Below are positions 34,557 to 44,270 of a DNA stretch of 64,000 nt, piece after piece. How positions within the stretch are numbered: the first letter of the stretch is position 1; every line of letters begins with the position of its first letter. The position numbers were made by a program, and so were the translations under genes. Source of the stretch: Odontocerum albicorne (lineage: Eukaryota; Arthropoda; Insecta; Trichoptera; Odontoceridae); NCBI GenBank assembly GCA_949825065.1, contig OX463847.1:32936115-33000114 (forward strand). The letters run 5' to 3'. A model generated the notes under the pieces. That model was not told the origin of the DNA. It ran no database searches and saw nothing but the letters and a program-made list of their open reading frames with translations.

Positions 34557-35174
34557 AAGCTGGTGGTTCTCATCATGTTTCAAATTTAAAACAAGTTAAA
34601 AAGAAACGTAACTGAAGTGAATGTATATCAAACGATTTTAAAATTTGACTTAACAGTTATTGAATGGAAAAAGAAAACAGAATAATTTTAATGTTGAAAA
34701 TAAGATAATTAGAAACGAAGTCCTCAAAAATGAAAATCTTAAAATAATATGCGGTTTGATGCCAAGTTCAAGAGTAAAATAATCATGAATTATGAAGAAT
34801 CGTCGTAACTTTGTTCATTTTATTACCGTTTTAAACTCATTCTTGCAAAAAACTTTGAATATAAATATAATAATATTGTTTGAAAATCACTTGAAATGGG
34901 TACTAAAACTTTCAGAGACGATGAACTCAACTAAAAGTACAAGTCCGCTTAGCGAGAGAATGCCAATTTCTTGGAATATACTGAAGGAATAACACTTCAA
35001 TTTATATATCTCCAAGGAGCATTTTTCTCAAGAGTTACTCGGAAATAAAAATGGTCGTCTTTAGCGAAAATAATTTTATTTGCCTTAATGCCAGAATATA
35101 TTTCACTAGCGGAAGATTTCGAAAATGTTTGCTTAAAAATCTATAAAATTGTCTGAAGCTATTATTATTATATA
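34557..35174. other. AT-rich stretch, nothing recognised
   Basis: No feature supported, apart from an AT-rich 66-codon frame at 34792-34992 without any other support. Confidence 0.45.
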
Positions 35175-35176
35175 TA

Positions 35177-35873
35177 GGGGAGCGCAACAAGAGCTGCAGT
35201 TTAAAATTTAATTAAGTTCTGCAATCGTACACCGCTGCATAATTAATTAATAAGTTATGTAAATGACGTATGTCTATTATAAATATTAAACGTTTGACAG
35301 CTGAAAAATGAGGGCAAATTTAAAATTGTAGTTTTTGTTGCGCCACTCTATGAAATAATATCTTCGGTCAATGGAAATCGACACCGTGACATGATTTCAA
35401 CTTTTTTTGGCATCAATAGAATGATTTGGACTTGAAAAACATAATATTTCAGCGGGATGGGGCTACTTTCTATACTGCTGATGAAACTGTGGCTTTATTG
35501 CTGGAAACGTTCTCACATCGCGTAATTTCTCGTTGTGAAAATGTCAATTGGCTGCCACGGTCGTGTGATTTAACCCCTTTAGATTTTTTCTTTGAGGCTA
35601 TGTAAAATCTCAAGTGTACACCAAGAATCCTAAAGCCATCGATGACCTCAAATCTAACATCACTCGTGTCATTGCAGATATACGTAACCATTTGTGTGAA
35701 TCCGTTATTGAAAATTTTGCTCAGAGTCGTCATCTGTACCAGGAGCTGAGGTGACCATTTGGCTGATATCATTTTCCACACATAATTCCTATGTTCATTT
35801 ATAACAATAAACATGAACATAAAAAAGAACGGGTTTTTATTGATTTAAAATTGCAGTTCTTGTTGCGCCATCC
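35177..35873 (+). mobile_element. Mariner (DD41D-like) deletion derivative, TA-flanked
   Basis: The left end GGGGAGCGCAACAAGAGC and the right end, in reverse GGATGGCGCAACAAGAAC, form inverted repeats of about 35 bp with several mismatches. TA lies outside both ends (35175-35176, 35874-35875). Length is 697 bp versus about 1.3 kb for full mariners. The N-terminal half of the transposase gene is missing and the C-terminal half is a pseudogene. Inverted-repeat divergence suggests an older insertion than the 14781-15330 element. Confidence 0.85.
35447..35790 (+). pseudogene. Mariner transposase C-terminal half
   Basis: The frame gives QRDGATFYTADETVALLLE, with the second catalytic Asp at 35456-35458, then NWLPRSCDLTPLDFFF with the third Asp at 35582-35584. 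That leaves 41 residues between them, the DD41D spacing. A frame shift and stop follow just after (EAM*), and the rest (HLADIIFH-like end) is readable only in another frame. The first catalytic Asp and both DNA-binding domains are missing. Confidence 0.85.
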
Positions 35874-36014
35874 TATAATTAGACAAACATATTTTCTATG
35901 ATTATATGGTGCAATTCATTGTATGTTACTTGATATCAAAAGTTATAGAACAAAGAAACAAATTTAAGTTGAAACAAATCTCATGTTTCAGTATAAGACA
36001 CATATAAACATACT

Positions 36015-36330
36015 TTCACGCAGTTTTCCTGTCGGAGTAGGCAATAAAGACAGAACAAAGACTTTCATATTGCGACACATATCTTTTGTATCTTCTACAT
36101 CCGTACACCTTCTCATACATATTTTATGAGAAGGTTCTCATACATATTTGTTTGACTCTAAACAATTTTTTTTCGTAATATTAACTTCTTTTCCTCTACC
36201 ACGCCCTCTACTAATATTTGCACTGCACATACGAGTATATATTTGTTTTGTGAGTCTTTCTTTATTCACGTGCGCTTCATTCTCAAACCATCTTTGTATT
36301 ACCTCATTTTAATAATCAATGAATACTCAC
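36015..36330 (-). repeat. LINE 3' fragment
   Basis: Shares the element's 3' end (GGAGTAGGCAATAAAGACAG) and the CTACATCCGTACACC block with the other minus-strand LINE copies. An inserted 9-bp-arm hairpin, CCTTCTCAT/ATGAGAAGG, lies at about 36108-36136. Confidence 0.5.
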
Positions 36331-36348
36331 GCTCTACATATATTGACG

Positions 36349-36545
36349 TAATTGATCATTCAAGGAAAAGTTAAGGGAAAATGGTGGGTGGGTAAAGAAA
36401 GAGGTTCTAAGTTGCCAAGAACAGACACGAGTTTGAACGGAAAATGGATGCTGTTTGCGATCCTGAAACAAGATAAACGCCTACACAGAAATAAAGGTAT
36501 ATATTATAATAGGAATTTGGCTAATCTCAAATTCTGGCAAGTCAA
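36349..36545 (+). pseudogene. LINE C-terminal fragment, plus strand
   Basis: The open frame begins IIQGKVKGKWWVGKERGS, matching the IVQGKIEGKRxxGRK segment near the C-terminus of LINE polymerases, and continues with ILKQDKRLHRN...LANLK. It lies directly beside a minus-strand LINE 3' end, another back-to-back pair. Confidence 0.6.
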
Positions 36546-37337
36546 ACAGCCATTTTTTTCTGGTTAATATGATAGTTAATCGATGTGGGATAGAATACTG
36601 ATAGAAATATAATTTTTGTGCAACTCCCTTTCTTATCTAGAATAGTTACAATATAATAACATCATTTCAGTTGTTTGCCGTAGAACCTTCTTCTAAACAC
36701 TTTTTGAAGAGCTTATCAACCTTTCTAAAGAGTTTTCACTTTAAAATCTTAACAACTTGATTGAAATACAATAATCTTATCTGTCACGGGGTGGGGCCGA
36801 ATGATAATGCAAAGGAAGCTTGTGTCTATCGGATATGAAGGTTGACGAGTGTAACTATTGTCAACCATTAATAATGCACCCTTGTTATTCTATATTTAAT
36901 CGTATTTTTCTATCACTAAGTTGTTTTGTAATAGAATTCGAAAAAAAAATTCCCAAAAAATATGTTATATCACAAACGACGATTTAAATATTTTATTTTT
37001 CTTAAAAACTTTGTCCGACGGGTTGAGTGTAAAGTTACTCTCATATGAAGATGTATAAAACTGATTCTAAATTCATAAATTCATGGCCCATCCAAAGAGA
37101 AAAAAGCAATAAAAAAACGTAATAAAATATACAATTGCTACAATGTGCGTATATAAAGGACAATAAAAGTTACATTCCTCTTAAAAATCAAGGATAATGT
37201 AAATTTTCCGGTTTTGATGGCCGATCATCTGCGTTATAGTGTACATAAATGATATTTCGTTCTTTTGATTTTATTTTTTATTGTCATTTTTTAAGTACAT
37301 ACACACGTTCATGTCAACACAATGTGTTGTATTATTT
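36546..37337. other. AT-rich stretch, nothing recognised
   Basis: No supported feature. Confidence 0.5.
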
Positions 37338-37641
37338 TTGGTTGTATACAATACAACCTGGCAGACTGTATTTTATCATATTTTTGTAAAGCTCAAAACA
37401 CGGTCATGGATTCAGACTATTATTTATGATTGCATTATTGTACCATATGTTAACATTTACATTATTTACAAAAAAAAGCGATTCGTTTACAATTTCTTCC
37501 AATCAAACATGTATCAAATATATTCAAGATGCGTTAATTGGAAACCAGACTGGAACCCTATTCATAAAAAAAAGTACCGATATGAATCAAACTCGTTTCT
37601 CCTGAGTCAAATTACTTACTAACTAAACCACAAAAGCTTTG
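37338..37641 (-). repeat. tRNA-headed SINE with an inserted segment
   Basis: In reverse the decayed head (TGGTTTAGTTAGTAAGTAAT, ..GAGTTTGATTC) is followed by the GGGTTCCAGTCTGGTTTCC block and CGATTGGAAGAAATTG. About 110 bp of unrelated AT-rich sequence then precede the tail end CTGCCAGGTTGTATTG. Probably one SINE split by a later insertion. Confidence 0.5.
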
Positions 37642-37979
37642 ATTTATGTAGAAAGAGAAAATAAAACAGAAGACTTTCAATAAACACCTCCTTCGGTATC
37701 TTTGATTGCTGAAAGCTCATTGCATTATACATGTATAGAAAAGGAAAAGTTTCGACTGTGATCAAGTGAGCTAGAGATTAATATTGTGTGGGGGTGAACG
37801 AATGATCTTGTATCCATCCAAAACTGAAACTAAGAAGGCTGATGAGGAACACTTTTATCAAGCATCACAAAATAATCGTTTTTTTTCATGGGAATGTGTA
37901 GTTCTTAAAAATGCCGAAAAAATCTATTTCACAAGGAGTCACGAGGTGTTTTGTAAATTCTATACATTTTTTCATTAAT
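37642..37979. other. No supported gene
   Basis: A 64-codon plus-strand frame (37784-37978) has no match that I recognise. Confidence 0.4.
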
Positions 37980-38225
37980 TCGGACTACATGCTAAAACCA
38001 TTTTAGAGTGGTTTTCTTCATCTTACTTAATATATCAGCTTTAAGTTCACATTCATCCCTTAACTCTTCATTCCATTTTCTCTCATATAATCTTCTTAGT
38101 GTATGCATTTATACACCATTTTCTGGGCTCTTTTCAATTTATTTCCACGTCCACCCTTCACTCTCATATTTCTCAATGCATGTATTTTTAGAGCATTTAG
38201 TCCTTTCAGACTTTTTCACAACAAG
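37980..38225 (-). pseudogene. LINE reverse transcriptase fragment
   Basis: Near copy of part of 31430-31640: CATGCTAAAACCATTTTAGAG, ATATCAGCTTTAAGTTCAC and TCTCAATGCATGTATTTTTA. It is the antisense of the post-YLGS polymerase region. Confidence 0.55.
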
Positions 38226-39309
38226 CAGGATAGTCTAGAAAAATGAGGTTGTTCTAATAAGCATGGATTTTTTTTATATATTTTGGACTAACGAGTATCA
38301 CATCTAATCTAGAAAAGTATTTTTTCTTCCATTCCACGAAAAAAATTGGACGAAGTGGTCCAGAAAGGAGAAGGGCTCAATCTAAAAGAAGGGCTCAATC
38401 TCAAATCCAAGATACGAGAGATTACGAATTACCCCGTTCAGATATACCATAAATATAACCTACTCGTATGTCAGTTGATAAACAAGACATAAGAAACAAT
38501 TCTCAATTTTGAGGTAAAAGATTTATGATACTATTTATTTAGTTACGAATTCAGTATGGCATGCAAAAGTCAAATTGAAAATGATTTTTAGTCCAGTTAT
38601 TTTCTCAAAAGCTAGGATGCGTCACTCAGGAGTATGTGATTTTAGCAAAATTTGCACAAAAAAGTAATCTTGATTCTCGTCATGTATTAGAACCGCACCT
38701 GAGACGAACGAAATGAAAATAAGAAAGCTCCAACTACCAATGGTTGGACGAACGTGGAATAACAATGAAATTTGTTGAGATAAATATATTTTATTAACTT
38801 TTGCACCCCCCTTTTTCTGCCTAAAATATACTGAAGCAATAAAATTGGAAGTTGGTAAAACAAAAACTGAACTCGGTTTAACCGACCGTGAAAAACGAAG
38901 CCGTCAACGGATGGAAGAGTTTGCATATTAGCATCAAGCTCGAAGCAAACGTTTTGGAATTAGCATAACTTGCTATTTTGTGTTCAGCATGCTTCCGTTC
39001 AAATTTTTGTTTTCATTTATAATGTAAAATAATATATTTTGTGCTTCAAAACGAACACTTATTCTCGAACAGTGTAAGTATAATATATGCGTGAATATAA
39101 AAAAACTAATTTAATCAGTAAAAAATAATATTTTATAAAAACTAATACTGTTCACATAAAATATATGTTACAATATAAAGCTAAAATATAAAAAAATATG
39201 TAACACAAGAATGAAAAAGAATAAAAAAAAATGCACTACACTTCAATCATACTGTGTGACCTGGAGGGTTAATTTAGCGAATTCTTCCAAATCATAAGAA
39301 ATGTGTCAA
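38226..39309. other. AT-rich stretch, no supported gene
   Basis: A GC-richer patch at 38680-38935 gives the plus-strand peptide KTKTELGLTDREKRSRQRME, possibly an old transposon remnant, but I cannot assign it. The short repeat AAGGGCTCAATCT occurs twice near 38370-38395. Confidence 0.35.
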
Positions 39310-39415
39310 CACGTGAGTTGAAATGCGAAAACATAATAAAACAATTGTTTGGCTCCTATCGGGAATTAAAACCGGAAGCTTCATATTGGATAATATATTG
39401 ACGTAAGACAGGTGA
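39310..39415 (-). repeat. Degraded SINE head
   Basis: In reverse: CTCACCTGTCTTACGTC, then TTCCGGTTTTAATTCCCGATAGG, a decayed B-box region. The tail is not recognisable. Confidence 0.35.
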
Positions 39416-39744
39416 GACTTAGAATTATTTATAATTAAAAAATCTCCAAATATAAATCTATTTCAGTCCTTATAATATAAGGGGCCAAAAATCTGCATAT
39501 ATTAATTGCATAATCAGTTAATTAATTTATTAAAAGTTCACGGATTTTAATTTCCTTAATTAAACTAAATTACTTATTACACTACCATTGTACGAGTACA
39601 TTGCAGGATTCCCTAATTTGTAGAATAAACCAAGTACTCGTATATAAATAGTGAAATTAAGCAATTCAAATGCATTACACATTTTTTGACTTTGTAAAAA
39701 ATGATTAAACATATATGGTACATACATGTATACAATCGCGCCGT

Positions 39745-39945
39745 TTATCTATTGATATAGGCAGAACAGTGAGAGCGCCATACTTTCCTATTAAGACACA
39801 CCTTTTCGCCTCTTTTACATCCATACATCTTATACAGCTATCTGACCTTTTTAAGTTCCTTCTTTTAAAATATCACACACTTGATCCAACCATATTATCC
39901 TTGGTCTTCATTTACCACTCACATTTGCCCTTTAAATTTGACAAG
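39745..39945 (-). repeat. LINE 3' fragment
   Basis: Carries the same block order as other LINE 3' ends: GATATAGGCAGAACAG, CTTTTACATCCATACATC, CTTCTTTTAAAATATCACAC. No useful frame survives. Confidence 0.5.
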
Positions 39946-40550
39946 TATAACAAAAGCAAACTTCAAAACTATTTAAAATATTGAGTGTTAGTATTACATA
40001 ATCATATATTGAGTATTACACAATCACATACTCGTATAAAAGTCAAAATCAAACAATGCTTGGAAACAAAAGGTATTAGTTAGTATTTTTTTGAAGATAT
40101 AAAATAAAACACTTCCAACAGTTTTTCAGGCAGGAAAAAATTAACAGTGAAACAAACATTCATTTCACATACGCTTCATACCATTCGCTCACAATACATA
40201 TTTTTTTTAAATTTGTATCTGGCTCATAGATATATACAGCTGATAATCCATGACACACTTTTTGCTACACCTGGAAATGAATACTGCATGGACGCCGGGA
40301 GGAGAAAATGGTTTCTCATCGGGGAGCTGACAGTTTATACAAAACAGAAGCTCGTGTTAAAGTATGCCGTTAAAAGCCACTGGGAAATAAGCTCGGAGAT
40401 GTCTTTATTCTCCTACGAACTACCTTTCAACACCTAATCTCATCTTCATGAAGTCCTCTCCATCTACATTTAGTTTTCTTCCATACATTTAAAAAAATTA
40501 ATATTTTTTTTTGTTTTAAAGACTCGATGCATTTGAATTTAAATAATTAC
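39946..40550. other. No supported gene
   Basis: A 96-codon plus-strand frame at 40147-40437 contains a GC-richer portion (40265-40430). No homology was recognised and no splice sites are convincing. Confidence 0.35.
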
Positions 40551-40665
<115 letters not shown>

Positions 40666-40740
40666 ATATTTTATATTTTCACGGAGAGGAGTATATATTG
40701 AATATTCTTCTGGAGTACTCCGTGTAGCCATCATGGTGGT

Positions 40741-40790
40741 CTTTATATTCCAATATTTCGTTCTGGATTACACCAAAACATCATCAGGGA
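40741..40790 (-). ncRNA. Hammerhead-like motif downstream of the Penelope-like ORF
   Basis: In reverse: CTGATGA, one base, a 7-bp stem GTTTTGG / CCAGAAC around a 6-nt loop, then GAAA, then a 5-bp stem ATATT / AATAT. This has the order of a hammerhead core (CUGAUGA, stem II, GAAA, stem III). Penelope-like elements are known to carry such ribozymes at their ends. Against activity: an extra base before stem II and no clear stem I. Confidence 0.4.
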
Positions 40791-40945
40791 AAATATTGAT
40801 TTAGAATTGACTTTCTGTCAAAATGACATTTGTTAATTAGCGCTTTTCTTTGTTTACTCTGTGACCATAGATCCATAAGTTTTCATTAGAATTTCTTTTT
40901 AATATTTATCTGATTTGTAGCTACTTTTTGGTTATTTTTATTATT

Positions 40946-42195
40946 TTATTTTATTATTTTATTTATCATTGGTTTTTTGCGTTCATTTAATATTGAATGC
41001 CATATTTTTGATATTCTTAGTGTGTCATCACGTGTGTTTAGACAGTTTGGTTGAAGATAAATTTCGATGGCTTCTCTTGTTGTTCTTGCTCTTTCTCTAT
41101 CAACATTTTTTATGGTTTTTGCATCATCAAAATTTATTTTATGCCCTTCTGTCATAACATGGAATGCTAGGGTTGATGTTGGATTTTTATTTTTGACGTC
41201 TACGCGGTGTTCTGCGATGCGTGCCGATACTCGACGATTAGTCTTCCCTATGTATGTTCGTTCACATGTTGAACACGGTATCTGGTATATTCCGTGGTTT
41301 TCATTTGGTATTTTGCTCTTGACACTTCTTATTAACGATGAAATTTTTTGGTGTGTTCCAAAGATGGTGGATATGTTATTTTTGTTTAAAATTCTTCCAA
41401 TACGGTCTGTTGTTCCTTTTATATATGGTAAAAATGCAGTGCTGACAAATTTCTTTTCGTTTCTTTTTATATTATTTTTATTTTTATTTATTTTATAAGC
41501 CTTGTTTATCAAATATTCAGAATATCCATTTGCCCTTAGTGCTTTTTTAAGATTTTGTTCTTCCGTTTTTAAATGTTGTTCGTCCGCTATTCTAATTGAG
41601 CGGTTTACTAGAGTTTTGGGCACTGATGCAATCTGGGAAGGAGAATGATGTGATTTGGCGTTCAGGTAGCGATCTGTGTGTGTTTCTTTTCTGTAGACAC
41701 TGAAACCAAATGTATTGTTCATATTTCTTGTTATGAGTACATCCAAGAAAGCAAGTTTTCTATCTTTCTCCTTCTCAACTGTAAATTTTATATTTTTATG
41801 TTGATTATTTAAGTGGTCTAGAAAAGATTCAAATTCATTCATTCCGTGTTCCCAAATAAGAAAGCAATCGTCAACGTACCGCTTGAAAAATTTTGGTTTT
41901 AGTTTTGTTGTAGAGAGTGCTTGTTTTTCCAAGTTTATCATGAATGCATTACAGACAACAGGAGATAGTGCCGATCCCATCGGTGCGCCAATAATTTGCC
42001 TATAGAAAACAATCTTCCATATTTGAAATACGTATTATTGAGGCAGTGTTTGGCCATATCCAGAATAAATTTAGGTGGTTTGAAATCTTCTTTAATGACG
42101 CCTAATGCTTCATTCATTGGTACTTTGGTGAAAAGGGACACTTTAAAGGGAAACTGCTGATCCAACAACGTATCTTGAAAAGACAACAAGAACAA
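40946..42195 (-). pseudogene. Penelope-like element: reverse transcriptase and GIY-YIG endonuclease
   Basis: Penelope-like retroelements copy RNA to DNA at chromosomal nicks. The 344-codon open frame at 40946-41980 begins in the palm at GSALSP and has the catalytic box RYVDDCFLIW (residues 34-43) and FLDV (79-82). It also has a C-terminal GIY-YIG nuclease: GIYQIPC at 230, YIGKT at 243, Arg about 250, EH at 257, Glu in TREAIEI at 303. Cys 236/239 with His 274/280 look like the CCHH zinc motif known from Penelope nucleases. A one-base frameshift near 42000 separates it from the upstream RT segment (PMNEALGVIKEDFKPPKF..). The N-terminus runs into the assembly gap. No stops occur in the long frame, so this copy is young. 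Confidence 0.92.
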
Positions 42196-42267
42196 TTATT
42201 CTAAATTCAAACCTTAACACAGAAATAAAAATTGATCATACCAAGACAAAAATCCTCGCGTTGCCCA

Positions 42268-42467
42268 NNNNNNNNNNNNNNNNNNNNNNNNNNNNNNNNN
42301 NNNNNNNNNNNNNNNNNNNNNNNNNNNNNNNNNNNNNNNNNNNNNNNNNNNNNNNNNNNNNNNNNNNNNNNNNNNNNNNNNNNNNNNNNNNNNNNNNNNN
42401 NNNNNNNNNNNNNNNNNNNNNNNNNNNNNNNNNNNNNNNNNNNNNNNNNNNNNNNNNNNNNNNNNNN
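42268..42467. other. Assembly gap (200 N)
   Basis: Exactly 200 N characters, a conventional placeholder length. True size is unknown. The 5' part of the Penelope-like element probably lies here. Confidence 0.99.
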
Positions 42468-42469
42468 AT

Positions 42470-42680
42470 ATGGTATAAATATTGCGATTTGTATACTTCA
42501 CTTTGATGAATGGAAAGCGAGGAAAAAGAAGACCGCGGAAAGTGATAGTTTGAGATATTTTAAACGTGAGAAACATAAGGTCATGTATGGCAATGGACGA
42601 GACAGACGTGTGCGTAAGGACAGAAAGGTGTTTAGATAGATCATCTTTGCCTACCTCAAAAGATGTGGTATGATAATATA
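42470..42680 (+). pseudogene. LINE C-terminal fragment, plus strand
   Basis: It reads ..MYGNGRDRRVRKDRKVFR, a match to the CMRxLMNVEEAKxVCKDRxxW segment, and ends IIFAYLKRC. The reverse complement is homologous to the 3' ends at 30640 and 36015, which confirms the family and shows opposite orientation. Cut by the gap on the left. Confidence 0.55.
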
Positions 42681-43379
42681 TTGTTATTATTATGGTATAA
42701 ACGTGGAAAATACTGTTTAATAACAACACGAATTCCCTCATACGCAATACATTTAATTATTTTTCATGCAGTTTAATATTAATGCAATTTATTCCGAATG
42801 TTGGGTTATAACTGTTTTGAGCGATTAAAGATAATCACGTTCTAAATAAATTGCATACTTGTTTTTACGATCGCATTGCTCATAAAGTGTACATGACTTA
42901 CATACTTCATGGAAGTAAAAAGCTCTGGTATGTACGGGAGCTTCAGTACTTACATTAAGTATGAGGCGATGCCTTGAAAAAGTTCAAGCTTCAAGTAACA
43001 TTCGAGTGACACATTCGTGAATCGAGTTCTAAGATGTTCAAAGAAAAAAAAACACACTAAAAGTATCTCAAATATTTTAATTCCAGAGAATGCAGTTCTT
43101 ATGTTAGAAGTTGTTATGATTTATGGGCGCAAAAAGAAGATTAATTTCTAAGTATATAGCTGCGGAATTGTTTGTGACAAGAAAATCAAAGTGAAATAAG
43201 GTACTGCACATTAAAAAGTAAGATAATCATAATATTGGTAAAAATAATAATTAGTATTTTTTGGGATTTTAATTTATTTATTATGTACTTTAAAAAATTA
43301 CTAAGAAGGTTTGGTTCTAATCACCTGTTTTCTACTTTTTAAATAATAAAATTAGCTGTATAGAAACCAACAAAAAGAG
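42681..43379. other. AT-rich stretch, nothing recognised
   Basis: No supported feature. Confidence 0.5.
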
Positions 43380-43540
43380 GCGATTTATGTAGTTTATTGG
43401 TAAGAGTTGGGGGTTCGATTCCCTCTGGTACCCGATTTTATGAAAAAAGTGTTCCAGTCTGTTTTCACCTTAGGCCTGTATAAAATATTTCTTGTCAGTT
43501 GAAATATGTTATATGGCAATAAATTCATCAGGTTGTAGTG
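43380..43540 (+). repeat. tRNA-headed SINE, shortened head
   Basis: Plus strand: TATTGGTAAGAGTTGGGGG, GGTTCGATTCCCTCTGG (B box), then GTTCCAGTCTGTTTTCACC, CTTGTCAGTTGAAATATG, and TATGGCAATAAATTCATCAG. The A-box to anticodon part is deleted. The B box is the best preserved in the window. Confidence 0.85.
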
Positions 43541-43662
43541 TTTACGATGAAAATTTAATATACGAGTATTACAATATGAAAACTGATGACTTTAACAATG
43601 GGCCGAATATAGTGATATAGTGATAAATAATTGAGAAAACTGGAAAAAAACAAATTTAGTGA

Positions 43663-44270
43663 TTAACACTTCCCTTACTGTGCTAAAAAATTACGCCAGT
43701 TACGGTGTTGGACACTGAGGGTACACTAAAAATGTATGTTTTAAATTAAAATTATGCAAAATCGATTAGTTTTTTTTTTTAATTAGCTATAAACATCATT
43801 TTATTGTGTAATAAAATGTCGAATAATATAAAATAAGTGTAAGAAATGATAAAATAATAGTTGAAACAGAGAAGTGACATTTCTATAGGAATATAATTTT
43901 ACCACTGCGTCGTTCGGTCTGCGCAACGTTCAGAATGCGCATGACTGAAAAGAGGTCTCCAACCTTTTAACACTTCCCTTACTGTGCTAAAAAATTACGC
44001 CAGTAACGGCGTTGGACACTAAGGGTACACTAAACATGTATGTTTCAAATTAAAATTATGCAAAATCTGCTAGGTTATTTTTTGTTATTAGCTATAAACA
44101 TCATTTTATTATGTAATAAAATGTCGAATAATATAAAATAAAGGTAAGAAATGATAAAATAAGAGCTAAAACAGAAAGGCATTTCTATAAGAATATTATT
44201 TTTACGCTGCGTCGTTCGGTCTGCGCAACATTCAGAATGCGCATGCGTGATAAGAGATTTCCAGCCTTTT
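43663..44270. repeat. Tandem duplication of a piggyBac end, 2 x 304 bp
   Basis: 43663-43966 and 43967-44270 are similar throughout, from TTAACACTTCCCTTACTGTG to the subterminal CGTCGTTCGGTCTGCGCAAC and TTCAGAATGCGCATG. Differences are scattered substitutions plus small indels. Each copy starts at TTAA. Confidence 0.93.

Noticed and set aside
38687..38926. Reverse 79-codon frame and plus-strand KTKTELGLTDREKRSRQRME peptide as a gene
   Set aside because: No homology I can name and no splice sites; possibly transposon debris.
41067..41498. 143-codon plus-strand frame
   Set aside because: Antisense shadow of the Penelope-like endonuclease frame.
42214..42747. 177-codon reverse frame and plus-strand frames across the N run
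   Set aside because: They exist only because the 200-N gap was translated as open. The flanks belong to a Penelope-like element and a LINE 3' end.
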